Of a stretch of 64,000 nt of DNA, positions 33,080-42,158 are shown in pieces. Both the position numbers and the translations under genes were made by a program. The stretch is from Alphaproteobacteria bacterium (GTDB lineage: Bacteria > Pseudomonadota > Alphaproteobacteria > Sphingomonadales > Sphingomonadaceae). How positions within the stretch are numbered: the first letter of the stretch is position 1; every line of letters starts with the position of its first letter. Under the pieces are notes generated by a model. It was not told the DNA's origin. It ran no database searches and saw only the letters and a list, made by a program, of their open reading frames with translations. The stretch spans positions 1-64,000 of the forward strand of contig JAFANP010000032.1 in assembly GCA_019232625.1 (NCBI GenBank). The letters are read 5' to 3'.

Positions 33080-35581
33080 ATGGCGAGCGTAGGCGGCTTC
33101 TCGGCCGGATCCGAGCTTCTGGTCAACACCGCCACGGCGGGCGACCAACGCCAGCCGTCCGTCGTGGCGCTCGCCGGCGGCGGCTTCGCGACCTTGTGGA
33201 TGCAGGGTTATTCCACCGTCTACGGACAGCTGCTGTCCGCCACGGGCGCCAAGGTGGGGGGCGAATTCTACGTCGCCGCCTCCCAGGAACGGGCCTCGCT
33301 CAAGGCCCTGCCGGGCGGCGGCTTCGTCGTGACCTGGGGCGATTCGAGCGCCGTCCGGATGCGGATCTACGATGCGGCGGCCCATATCGTCGGCGCCGAC
33401 ATCGTCGTCAAGGCGAGCGCCGGCTATCATGACAGGACCGAGGTGACGCCGCTCGCCTCCGGCGGCTACGTCGTCACGTGGACCGAATATGACGCGCAGG
33501 GTTCATTCGAGCTGCGCGGCCAGATGCTGAGCGGCGCCGGCGCCGCGATCGGGTCGGAGTTCGCGGTCGCCTCGGTCTCCGCCGGGTCGCAATATAATCC
33601 CCGCATCGCGGCCTTGTCGTCGGGCGGCTTCGCCGTCGCGTGGATGGACAATGGAGTCGTCGGCTCGGTTGCCGGGCAGGAGGTGAAGGGGCGCCTTTTC
33701 GACGCGGCGGGAAGCCCTGCCGGCGCCGAGTTCATCGCGGCTTCCGCGAGCGACGGCGACCAGGGCCAGGCGGTCGTCGCCGCCCTGCCGACCGGCGGCT
33801 TCGTGATGGCCTGGTGGACCGCGAACCCGGCGGCGGGCGACGGCAGCGGCTACGCGATCAAGGCGCAGCTGTTCGACGCTTCCGGCGCGCGGACGGGGGG
33901 CGAGTTCCTGGTGAACACCAGCGCCGCCTCCAACCAATATCATCCCGTGGTGACGGTCCTGCCGAGCGGCATGTTCCTGATCGGGTGGACGGATTTCAGC
34001 GCCCAGGCGGGCGACACGAGCGGCTCGGCGATCCGCGCCCAGCTGTTCGACGGCCATGGCGGCCGCATCGGCGGGGAGCTGCTCGTCAACCAGACGACGT
34101 CGGGGAGCCAGGCATGGCCGGCACTGGCGGCAAATGCGTCGGGCGGCTTCCTTGCGCTCTGGGAAGATGCCAGCGCCCTCGGCGGCGACGCGTCCGGCGC
34201 CGCGGTCAAGGCCCGCCTCTTCGAGCCGCTCGCCGCGCGCGACGACGCTTTCGGCACGTCCGAGGCGGCGGTGGTGACCGGCACGCTCTTCCTCGACAAC
34301 GGCGCCGGGCCCGACGGCGCCGTGGCTCAGGTGGCGCTGGTGAACGGCGTCGCCGCCTCCGTCGGAACGACGGTAACGCTCGCCTCCGGGGCGCTGCTCA
34401 CCGTCAACGCGGACGGCACGTTCAGCTACGACCCGAACCATGTCTTCGACGCCCTGCCCGACGCGGCGTCGGGCGCCGTCAACGCCGCCGCTTATGACAG
34501 CTTCACCTACACGCTCACCGGGGGCGCCTCCGCCACTGCGACGGTGACCGTGAACGGCGTCGCCTCGGTCGGAGACCGGCTCGAGGGCGACGGAAGCGAC
34601 AACCTCTTCTACGTCGACGACGCCGCCGACACGGTGGTGGAAGCGGCGAACGGCGGAACCGACGAGGTCCGCACCGCCGTCGGCAGCGCTTCCGATTATG
34701 CGGCGCTGTACGTGCTGCCTGCCAATGTCGAGAATCTCACCGGCACTGCGACCGGCAACCAGGGCGTGCAGGGCAACGCGCTCGACAATGTCGTGACGAT
34801 GGGCGGCGGCAACGACCTTCTGGTGATGAGCGACGGCGGCGACGACCGGGTGAGCGGCGGGGCCGGCAACGACTTCTTCTATTTCGGCGCGGCCTTCACG
34901 GCGGCGGACCGGGTGGACGGCGGCGCCGGGAACGACGCGGTCGGCCTCCTCGGCCGCTACGACCTCGTCCTCGGCGAGGACACGCTGACGGGGGTCGAGC
35001 GGTTCGCCGTCTATTCGTCGGGCGATCCTTCGGCGCCCAACGATTACGCCGTCCGCACCGTCGACGGCAACGTCGCGGCCGGGGCGGAGCTGACCGTCAT
35101 CGCGATGTCGCTCGGCGCCGGGGAGCATCTCCTCTTCGACGGCTCCAACGAGAGCGACGGCCGGTTCAACGTTCGCGGCGGCCATGGCGACGACGTGATT
35201 ACCGGCGGCGGCGGCGACGACCGGCTGTGCGGAGGCGAAGGCGCCGACCTCTTGCGGGGCGGGGAGGGCACCGACCAGTTCGAATATCGGGCGGTGAGCG
35301 ATTCTACCGGTGCGGCCTTCGACACCATCCTCGACTTCACCGCCGGGGAGCATATCAACCTCGCGGCCATCGACGCCAACGGGGAGGCGGGCGGCAAGGG
35401 CGTCTTCCACTTCATCGGCGCCGACGCGTTCAGCCACAGCGCCGGCGAGCTGCGCGCCTACGAGGCGGACGGCCATTGGTGGGTGGAGGGCGACGTCGAC
35501 GGCGACGGCGCCGCCGACCTGGTGATCTGCGTCGCCGTCGCCGACGGCCACGCCTTGGCCAGGCCCGACTTCTACCTTTAG
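33080..35581 (+). CDS. Large RTX-type calcium-binding secreted protein
   Basis: The 833-residue protein has no N-terminal signal peptide, as for type I secretion. The first 380 residues are about seven degenerate repeats of roughly 55-60 residues (core G-EFLVNT..., LPSGGFVVAW, AQLFDASGARxGGEF), probably forming a beta-propeller or stacked beta units. A cadherin/VCBS-like domain follows at about 383-493 (VTVNGV, LTVNADGTFSYDPN), then RTX nonapeptide repeats at about 575-600 and 697-730 (GGAGNDFFYFG, GGGGDDRLCGGEGADLLRGGEGTD). The C-terminus DLVICVAVADGHALARPDFYL is of the type used for ABC export. It is likely a surface adhesin or extracellular matrix protein. No type I secretion genes lie in the window. 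Confidence 0.85.
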   Translation: MASVGGFSAGSELLVNTATAGDQRQPSVVALAGGGFATLWMQGYSTVYGQLLSATGAKVGGEFYVAASQERASLKALPGGGFVVTWGDSSAVRMRIYDAAAHIVGADIVVKASAGYHDRTEVTPLASGGYVVTWTEYDAQGSFELRGQMLSGAGAAIGSEFAVASVSAGSQYNPRIAALSSGGFAVAWMDNGVVGSVAGQEVKGRLFDAAGSPAGAEFIAASASDGDQGQAVVAALPTGGFVMAWWTANPAAGDGSGYAIKAQLFDASGARTGGEFLVNTSAASNQYHPVVTVLPSGMFLIGWTDFSAQAGDTSGSAIRAQLFDGHGGRIGGELLVNQTTSGSQAWPALAANASGGFLALWEDASALGGDASGAAVKARLFEPLAARDDAFGTSEAAVVTGTLFLDNGAGPDGAVAQVALVNGVAASVGTTVTLASGALLTVNADGTFSYDPNHVFDALPDAASGAVNAAAYDSFTYTLTGGASATATVTVNGVASVGDRLEGDGSDNLFYVDDAADTVVEAANGGTDEVRTAVGSASDYAALYVLPANVENLTGTATGNQGVQGNALDNVVTMGGGNDLLVMSDGGDDRVSGGAGNDFFYFGAAFTAADRVDGGAGNDAVGLLGRYDLVLGEDTLTGVERFAVYSSGDPSAPNDYAVRTVDGNVAAGAELTVIAMSLGAGEHLLFDGSNESDGRFNVRGGHGDDVITGGGGDDRLCGGEGADLLRGGEGTDQFEYRAVSDSTGAAFDTILDFTAGEHINLAAIDANGEAGGKGVFHFIGADAFSHSAGELRAYEADGHWWVEGDVDGDGAADLVICVAVADGHALARPDFYL

Positions 35582-35668
35582 AGCCTTCGAGGCCGATACC
35601 GGCCCCGGCTCGTCGTCCGGATCAAGGTCCGCGACGACGAGGCGGGCTTGTCGCGCCGTCCTTCGACT

Positions 35669-35796
35669 AGACCATGATCGCTTCAGGCTGAATCAGCCTG
35701 AAGCGTGAATCATGGTCCAGACATATATCGAGAGCCTGATTCACGCCTCAGGTTGAAACGCTACCGGCGTTTCAACCTAAGACGATCAGGCTCTAG
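35669..35796 (+). repeat. Compound double-hairpin repeat, copy 1
   Basis: A 128-base element with two nested stem-loops. Loop 1: GACCATGAT/ATCATGGTC outside GCTTCAGGCTG/CAGCCTGAAGC. Loop 2: AGAGCCTGAT/ATCAGGCTCT outside GGTTGAAACGC/GCGTTTCAACC. Copy 2 is at 42999-43126. Here the right end forms the stop codon of the receptor gene on the minus strand. The rest of the gap between 35582 and 35668 shows no gene. Confidence 0.95.
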
Positions 35797-38700
35797 AACT
35801 TGACCTCGGCGGCGACGGTGAACGAGCGGCCGCGGGGGTCGGCCACGCGCGGCTCCCACGAGCTGCCCGCGCCGGTATTGCCGTCATAGGTGATGGCGAA
35901 GGGCGGATCGCGGTCGAACAGGTTCTTGACGCCCGCCGTGATCCGGTAGCGCGGGCCGAGGCCGGTATAGCTGAGCGACAGGTTGTAGATGATGTAGTTG
36001 CTCACCCGCGCGTTGTAGTCCGGCCGGGTGATCGCGCCGGAGGCGATGCCGGGAAGCGCGAAGTTCCTGTACCCGTCGCGGAAGATCTGCGTCAGCGTCG
36101 CCGACCATTGATCGTTCGAGAAGCCGATGAAGGCGTTGTGCTTCCATTTGAGGCCCAGGTCGCCGGTGAAGGTGAAGACGCCGACTTCGCTCGGGCTGTA
36201 GGGCGCGGCCTGGGTGAGCTTCTCCTTCTTCTTGAGGAGATAGGTGCCGTCGAGGCCGGCGAAGACCTGCCCGCCGAACGCGTCGATTGCGCCGCGGAGC
36301 ATGATCTCCAGGCCCTGCGTCCGCCGCGCGCCGGCGTTGATCCACCTCTGGTCGAGGGCGATGATGTTGTTCTGCGCGTCGCGAACGAACCGCCCGGGGA
36401 AGAGCGCCGCGTTCTGGATCAGCTGCCGCGTCGTCAGCTCCGCGATGGTGTTGTCGACCGCGATCGACCACCAGTCGACCGAGGCGCTGAACCGCGGGGC
36501 CGGGGTGACGACCACGCCGACGTTGAACTGCTTCGCGGTCTCCGGACCGAGCTCGAGATTGCCGCCGGTGCCGATGTCCGGACGAATCTGGGCGCAGGGC
36601 AGGCCGCTGCCGAGCGGGCTGGTGGGAACGCCGCCGGGGCAGCTGATCGGATCGGCGATGTCGCTGCCGAGATAGGGGGAGACGGTGACGCCGTTGAAGA
36701 TCTGGTTGAAGGTCGGGACGCGGAAGCTAGTATTGTAGGAGCCGCGGAACAGGACCTGCCGGAAGGGCCGGTACTTGATCGACACCTTCGGGTTCGTGGT
36801 CGAGCCGAAGCCGGTGTAATCGTCGATCCGAACCGCCCCGGTGATGTCGAGATTGTCGAGGATCGGCACCAGCATCTCGGCATAGGCGGCCTTGACGTTG
36901 CGGTGCTTGGGGGTGAGCGCGTTGACGTTGTCGAAGGCGGCGAGGAAGATCACCGGCTGGTTCGCCGCGGCGGCGGGCGAGCCGTTGAACTCGTAGGTCT
37001 CGCGCCGGTAGTCGACGCCGACGGCGAGCTGGATGTCGCGGCCGAAGAGCGGGAAGAGCGGTCCCGAGGCGGAGGCGTCGAACTGGCGCACCTGGTAGCG
37101 GCCGCCGTAGAGGGTGGTGCCTTCCGCCGACACGGCGGCGAGGGCGGCGAGGCCGGCGTCGCTCTGGCCGATGGTGAAGGGGTTGATGAGGCCGCCGTTC
37201 AGCACGCCGACGAGGCCGCGCTGGACGCCGTTGCTGCCCGGCGCCTGGGGCGCGAGCGGGTCCGGATCGCCGTTGGCGAGCGTGCCGCGATAGTAATAGC
37301 CCGAGCCGAGCACCGAGGAGGATTCGCTGCGCGCGTAGGAAGCGCCGGCGCGATAGTCCCAGCCGCTCCAGAGCGGGCCCTCGAGGCCGAGCGCGGCGCG
37401 GAACGTCTTGGTCGTCGTCCGATATTCGCGCGGGCCGCACGGGATGCAGCGCCAGCGATAGGCGATCGGCTTGCCGCGGTTGGCGAGAAGCCCCGCCTGC
37501 TGAGTCGGGAAGGCGGCGAGCAAGGCGTTGAAGATGGCGTCGTAGGTCGTCGCGGTGTTGGCGTTGCGCGGCAGCGCGATCGGCAGGTTGGTGGCATTGG
37601 CCGAGAGCTGGGCGTTGGAGAAGCTCTTCGCCGAGTCCGCCTTGGAGCCGGTGACCTCGAGCGAAAGCTGGTGGCTGGAGGCGATGTTGACCATGCCGCG
37701 GCCGTAATAAGTCAGAGTCTTGATCGGCTGCTGGATGACGGCGGCGCGGCCGGTGTCCCAGGCGCAGGCGTAGTAAGCGGTCGGGGTCTGCCACAGCTCC
37801 CAGTCGTAGGCCATGCCGCCGTCCATCGTCTCGCAGCCGGCGCCGCCGGGAAGATCGAGGATGTTGATCCCGCCGGCGGCGGCGTTGGCCCCGTTCGGAG
37901 CGGTGAGGGTGAGGCCGCCGGTCAGCGTCCCGCCGGCGGTGAGGCTGCCCGGACGGGTGTTGGCGCCGATGTTGAAGATGGTGGCGATCGGCGTTCCGCG
38001 CGTGTCGATCGACAGGCCGCGATTGGGCTGGTTGCCGTTGACGAAGCTGCGCTGGTTGCCGCGCAGGATCTGGTTCCAGCTGTAGGAGACGGCGCCCATG
38101 ACGTTGAAGCCCTGGGTTCGGATGTCGCCGAAGCCGGCGGTCGCCGACACACGGTAGATGTTGCCGTTGCCCTCGCCGGTCACGTCGGTCAGCCCCTGGA
38201 CGCCGATGCCCTGATAGTCCTTGCGGGTGATGAAGTTGATCACGCCGCCGACCGCGTCGGTGCCGTAGATGGCCGAGGCGCCGTCCTTCAGCACCTCGAC
38301 CCGGTCGATGATCGCGAACGGGATCTGGTTCACGTCCACCGCGGAGCCGGAGAGGCCGTGGGCGGCGATGCGGCGGCCATTGAGGAGCACGAGGGTGGCC
38401 GCGTTGCCCTGGCCGCGCAGGTTGGCCGAGGACAGCCCGTTGGTGCCGCGCTGGGCGCCGGTGACGACGTCGGCGTTGGACGCGAGATTGTCCGGGCCCG
38501 TGCCGTTGGTGGTGAGGTGCATCAGCAGCTGCTCGGGGCTGCTGATGCCGTTGCGCTGGACTTCCTCGTTGGTGATGATCTGGAGCGGCAGGGCGCTGTT
38601 GTTCGGGTTCTGCCGGATGCGCGATCCGGTGACGAGGATCTCGGCATTGTCCGGGACGGTAGGGATGGTGTCGGTGCCGAGCTCGGCGCCGGAGTCCGGC

Positions 38701-38843
38701 GTGGCGGCCCCGGTCGGCGTCGCCGCCGGCGGGGTGGTCCCCTGGGTCTGCTGCGCCTGTGCCGCGCCGGCCGTGAGCGCGGTCAGCGCCGCAAACGCCG
38801 TGCCCGCCGCAAGAAACCGCCTGAACGACGCCGAATCAATCAT
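35793..38843 (-). CDS. TonB-dependent receptor (large Sphingomonas type, 1016 residues)
   Basis: The signal peptide spans about 1-30 (cleavage near AQA-QQ). A Pro/Thr-rich linker follows, then the TonB-box/plug region starting AEILVTGSRIRQNPNN. The plug has SANLRGQGNAATLVLLNGRRIA, VDVNQIPFAIIDRVEVLKDGASAIYGTDAVGGVINFITRK, and the barrel ends SFTVAAEVKF with the terminal Phe expected of outer-membrane proteins. An SD (AGGGGGA) sits about seven bases before ATG 38843. The GSRIR receptors are expanded in sphingomonads and often take up glycans, peptides or aromatic compounds; no utilisation genes flank this one, so the ligand is unknown. Confidence 0.92.
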   Translation of the reverse strand: MIDSASFRRFLAAGTAFAALTALTAGAAQAQQTQGTTPPAATPTGAATPDSGAELGTDTIPTVPDNAEILVTGSRIRQNPNNSALPLQIITNEEVQRNGISSPEQLLMHLTTNGTGPDNLASNADVVTGAQRGTNGLSSANLRGQGNAATLVLLNGRRIAAHGLSGSAVDVNQIPFAIIDRVEVLKDGASAIYGTDAVGGVINFITRKDYQGIGVQGLTDVTGEGNGNIYRVSATAGFGDIRTQGFNVMGAVSYSWNQILRGNQRSFVNGNQPNRGLSIDTRGTPIATIFNIGANTRPGSLTAGGTLTGGLTLTAPNGANAAAGGINILDLPGGAGCETMDGGMAYDWELWQTPTAYYACAWDTGRAAVIQQPIKTLTYYGRGMVNIASSHQLSLEVTGSKADSAKSFSNAQLSANATNLPIALPRNANTATTYDAIFNALLAAFPTQQAGLLANRGKPIAYRWRCIPCGPREYRTTTKTFRAALGLEGPLWSGWDYRAGASYARSESSSVLGSGYYYRGTLANGDPDPLAPQAPGSNGVQRGLVGVLNGGLINPFTIGQSDAGLAALAAVSAEGTTLYGGRYQVRQFDASASGPLFPLFGRDIQLAVGVDYRRETYEFNGSPAAAANQPVIFLAAFDNVNALTPKHRNVKAAYAEMLVPILDNLDITGAVRIDDYTGFGSTTNPKVSIKYRPFRQVLFRGSYNTSFRVPTFNQIFNGVTVSPYLGSDIADPISCPGGVPTSPLGSGLPCAQIRPDIGTGGNLELGPETAKQFNVGVVVTPAPRFSASVDWWSIAVDNTIAELTTRQLIQNAALFPGRFVRDAQNNIIALDQRWINAGARRTQGLEIMLRGAIDAFGGQVFAGLDGTYLLKKKEKLTQAAPYSPSEVGVFTFTGDLGLKWKHNAFIGFSNDQWSATLTQIFRDGYRNFALPGIASGAITRPDYNARVSNYIIYNLSLSYTGLGPRYRITAGVKNLFDRDPPFAITYDGNTGAGSSWEPRVADPRGRSFTVAAEVKF

Positions 38844-38967
38844 TTGTCTATCCCCCTGAGGATGTCCCCGGAATGGACCGTAACAAGAATGAAAACGGTG
38901 CGATAGAGGCTCGTCGCGCGGGTTGTCGCACTTGCGTTTCAGGCCTCGTCGGGGCGATGGCGGGCCC

Positions 38968-39348
38968 ATGGAGCGGGTGACGATCGCAGGCGGCTGCCAC
39001 TGCGGGGCGGTCCGGTTCGAGGCGCAGGTGCCGCGGCGGGTCGAGGTGCTCGACTGCAACTGCTCGATCTGCGCCAGGACCGGCTTCCTGCACCTGATCG
39101 TGGCGCACGCCGCGTTCCGCCTGCTGTCGGGAAAGGACCGGCTGACCGCCTATCGCTTCGGCACCGGCGCCGCCGAGCACCTCTTCTGCGCGGTCTGCGG
39201 GATCAAGAGCTTCTACCAGCCCCGCTCCCATCCCGGTTCGTGGAGCGTCAACCTGCGCGCCCTCGACGATCCCGGCGCGCTCGAGGTCGCGGTCCGCGCC
39301 TTCGACGGTCGCCGGTGGGAGCGGGCGCAGCAGGCGCTGGACGAATAG
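38968..39348 (+). CDS. GFA-family zinc protein
   Basis: The 126-residue protein has the glutathione-dependent formaldehyde-activating (GFA) zinc motifs: GGCHCGAVRFEA, CNCSICARTGF and CAVCGIKSFY, with ligand cysteines at CHC, CNCSIC and CAVC. The fold binds zinc and in one described case is linked to glutathione-formaldehyde chemistry, although most members have no known reaction. ATG 38968 aligns with the family start. It is divergent from the receptor at 38843; both promoters must lie in the 124 bases between. Confidence 0.88.
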   Translation: MERVTIAGGCHCGAVRFEAQVPRRVEVLDCNCSICARTGFLHLIVAHAAFRLLSGKDRLTAYRFGTGAAEHLFCAVCGIKSFYQPRSHPGSWSVNLRALDDPGALEVAVRAFDGRRWERAQQALDE

Positions 39349-39429
39349 GGCCCGGTGCGGCCCGCGGCGACGGCTTGCCCGCCGCCCCGCCGCCCGCCTA
39401 AGCTCGGGTGCGACACGAGGGAGGGGCGA

Positions 39430-41025
39430 ATGGCGGCAGCTTCGGGCGCGGACTACGTTATCGACGCGAAGCGGGACCGGCTCGTCATCTTCGCCTCGAC
39501 GCTGGGCACCGTCTTCGAATGGTACGACTTCTTCATCTACGGGACGCTTGCCGGGATCATCGGCAAGACCTTCTTCCCGCTCGGCAGCGACACCGCCCAG
39601 TTCCTCGCGGCGCTGGCGAGCTTCGGCGTCGGCTTCGGCGTGCGGCCGATCGGCGCCATCCTTTTCGGCTATCTCGGCGACCGGCTCGGACGCAAATACA
39701 CCTTCCTGGTGACCATAGCGGTGATGGGCCTCGCCACCGCCGCGGTCGGCCTCGTGCCGTCCTACGCGTCGATCGGAGTCGCGGCGCCCGTCGTCCTGGT
39801 CGCGCTGCGGGTGCTCCAGGGCCTGGCGCTCGGCGGGGAATATGGCGGCGCGGCGATCTACGTCGCCGAGCATGCGCCGCGGGGCAAGCGGGGCTTCTAC
39901 ACCAGCTTCATCCAGGCCGGCGTGGTCGGCGGCTTCCTTCTCTCCGTCACCGTGGTGCTCGTCTCCGAGCTGTTCGTCGACAAGGCGCAATGGGCGGCAT
40001 GGGGCTGGCGAATCCCCTTCCTCTTCTCGATCCTGCTCCTCGCCGTGTCGCTGTGGGTCCGGCTGAAGCTCAAGGAGAGCCCGGTCTTCCAGGCGATGAA
40101 GGAAGCCGGCGAGCTCGCCCGCAACCCGCTGACGGAGAGCTTCGCCACGCGCGGCAACGTCAAGCTCGTCCTCGTCGCCCTGTTCGGCATCGCCGCCGGG
40201 CTCACCGTGATCTGGTACACGGCCCAGTTCCAGGCGATGTACTTCCTCCAGAACGCGCTGAGGATGGAGGACACGCCCGCCCGCGCCATCATCGGCGTGG
40301 CGGCGATGTTCAGCCTGTTCTGGTTCATCCTGTTCGGCTGGCTCAGCGACAAGGTCGGCCGAAAGAAGCCGATCGCGATCGGCTACGCCCTCACCATCGC
40401 GCTGATGTTCCCGCTTTTCCACTGGATGGCGTCGGCGGCCAATCCGGAATTGTCGGCGGCGATGTCGCGCAGCCCCGTCGTCGTGACGGGCAGCGACTGC
40501 CGCTACGATCCCTTCGCCAAGGTGCAGGCGACCGCCTGCGGCCGGGTCCTCGACGCCCTCTCGAAGAAGGGCATCGCCTATTCGACCCGCGTCGGCGCGC
40601 CCGGCGCGCCGCCGGCGGTGACGATCGGCGGGGCGCCGGTGGACGCCGCCGATCCCGCCGCGCTCGACGCGGCGCTCGGGGCGGCGGGGTACAAGCTCGG
40701 GAAGACCGTGCCGACCCTGCCTCAGGCCCTGCAGGTGATCCTCGCCATCGTCCTCATCGGCATGTGCTCGGGAATGACCTTCGGCCCCGTCGCGGCGCTG
40801 CTCGTCGAGCTCTTCCCCGCCCGCATCCGCTACACCTCGATGTCGATCCCCTATCATATCGGCACCGGCTATTTCGGCGGCTTCCTGCCCTTCATCAGCC
40901 AGTATATCGTCGCCCGCACCGGCGATCCGTTCGCCGGCCTGTGGTACACGATCGCGGTGGTCGCCATGGCGCTGGTGGTGACGTTGCTCTGGCTCCCCGA
41001 GACCGCGGGCAGGGAGCTCGAATAG
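39430..41025 (+). CDS. MHS-family MFS transporter (metabolite:H+ symporter)
   Basis: The 531-residue protein has twelve predicted helices. It shows the MHS signatures GTVFEWYDFFIYGTLAG (about 26-42), GYLGDRLGRKYTF as the helix 2-3 loop, ALRVLQGLALGGEYGGAAIYVAEHAP and GWLSDKVGRKKPIA. Between about residues 345 and 435 a roughly 90-residue soluble insert with two Cys separates helices 8 and 9; this insert occurs in a subset of the family. MHS proteins carry organic acids or compatible solutes such as proline/betaine, shikimate or alpha-ketoglutarate with protons. The substrate is not predictable here. The ATG follows GAGGGAGGGGCGA. Confidence 0.9.
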   Translation: MAAASGADYVIDAKRDRLVIFASTLGTVFEWYDFFIYGTLAGIIGKTFFPLGSDTAQFLAALASFGVGFGVRPIGAILFGYLGDRLGRKYTFLVTIAVMGLATAAVGLVPSYASIGVAAPVVLVALRVLQGLALGGEYGGAAIYVAEHAPRGKRGFYTSFIQAGVVGGFLLSVTVVLVSELFVDKAQWAAWGWRIPFLFSILLLAVSLWVRLKLKESPVFQAMKEAGELARNPLTESFATRGNVKLVLVALFGIAAGLTVIWYTAQFQAMYFLQNALRMEDTPARAIIGVAAMFSLFWFILFGWLSDKVGRKKPIAIGYALTIALMFPLFHWMASAANPELSAAMSRSPVVVTGSDCRYDPFAKVQATACGRVLDALSKKGIAYSTRVGAPGAPPAVTIGGAPVDAADPAALDAALGAAGYKLGKTVPTLPQALQVILAIVLIGMCSGMTFGPVAALLVELFPARIRYTSMSIPYHIGTGYFGGFLPFISQYIVARTGDPFAGLWYTIAVVAMALVVTLLWLPETAGRELE

Positions 41026-41083
41026 GCCGCGGCGCCGCTCTGCGCCCTTGCTCCCCTTTGCCGCGCCTCCTATCCGCGCCGGG

Positions 41084-42127
41084 GTGACCCACGCCCCCCT
41101 CCGCCTGACCCTCGACGGCGATGCGCTCGTCGCCAACTGGCGCTGGCTCGACGCGCGCAGCGGCGCCGCGGCTTGCGGCGCGGCGGTGAAGGCGGACGGA
41201 TACGGCCTCGGCGCCGCCGAGGTCACCCGGCGCCTGGCCGAAGCGGGCTGCCGCGACTTCTTCGTCGCCACCTGGGCCGAGGCGGAGGAGATCCTGCCGC
41301 TCCTCGCCGAGGGCGCCTCGCTCTCCATCCTCCACGGCGTGGCGGAGGAGGATCTGGCGCAGGCAGCCGGATCGCGCGCCCGGCCGGTGCTCAACACTCC
41401 CCGCCAGGTGGCGCGGTGGAAGGAGGCGGCGCCCGGGCGGCCGTGCGACCTGATGATCGACACCGGGATCGGCCGGCTGGGCCTGTCGCCGGGGGAGGCG
41501 GGCTCCGGCCTGCTCGACGGCCTCGTCGTCGACACGGTGATGAGCCACCTCGCCTGCGCCGACGAGGACCGGGCGATGAACGCCGCGCAGCGCGACGCCT
41601 TCGCCGCCGCGGCAGGAACGCTTCGGGCGCGCCGGCTGAGCCTCGCCAACAGCGCCGGCATCTGTCTCGGCCGCGACTATGCCTTCGGCCTGACCCGGCC
41701 CGGCCTGGCGCTCTACGGCGGGGTTCCGCGCCGCGAGGCGGAAGGGCATGTCCGCCAGGTAGCGAGGGTCGAGGCGCAGGTGGTGCAGCGCAAGCGCCTG
41801 CCGGCCGGGGCGACCGTGGGGTATAACGCCACCTTCACGGCGGCGGCGGCGTGCGACATCGCCATCCTCAACATCGGCTATGCCGACGGCTATCTGCGCG
41901 GCTTCTCGGGCAGGGGCAGCGCGCTCCACGGCGAGGCCGTGCTGCCCGTCGCGGGCCGGGTGTCGATGGACCTCACCGCCGTCCTCGCCGATGCCGCGCC
42001 CGGCCTTCGGGAAGGAGACTGGGTGGAGCTCGTCTACGACCTGCCGGCCGCCTCGGCGCAGTCGGGGCTCTCCCAATACGAGCTGCTGACGACGCTCGGC
42101 CGTCGCCACGCCCGAACCTGGCGCTGA
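41084..42127 (+). CDS. alr: Alanine racemase
   Basis: The 347-residue protein is a PLP-dependent fold type III racemase making D-alanine for peptidoglycan. PLP-lysine motif AAVKADGYGLGA (Lys36) is near the N-terminus. Further motifs are MIDTGIGRLGLSP, VMSHLACADE, NSAGICLG, DYAFGLTRPGLALYGG, and the second catalytic Tyr in ATVGYNATFTA; GYADGYLRGFSGRG and AGRVSMDLT complete the active site. It starts at GTG 41084 (an upstream TTG at 41048 would add 12 unlikely residues). It follows the MHS transporter by 58 bases and precedes the phosphoesterase by 31, so an operon is possible. Confidence 0.93.
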   Translation: MTHAPLRLTLDGDALVANWRWLDARSGAAACGAAVKADGYGLGAAEVTRRLAEAGCRDFFVATWAEAEEILPLLAEGASLSILHGVAEEDLAQAAGSRARPVLNTPRQVARWKEAAPGRPCDLMIDTGIGRLGLSPGEAGSGLLDGLVVDTVMSHLACADEDRAMNAAQRDAFAAAAGTLRARRLSLANSAGICLGRDYAFGLTRPGLALYGGVPRREAEGHVRQVARVEAQVVQRKRLPAGATVGYNATFTAAAACDIAILNIGYADGYLRGFSGRGSALHGEAVLPVAGRVSMDLTAVLADAAPGLREGDWVELVYDLPAASAQSGLSQYELLTTLGRRHARTWR

Positions 42128-42158
42128 ACCCGAGCGGCTCCGGCTCGTTCACGAAACC

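Noticed and set aside
36108-38906. 932-codon plus-strand frame opposite the first large TonB receptor
   Set aside because: The receptor has a signal peptide, plug and barrel motifs on the other strand. The antisense product has no recognisable feature.
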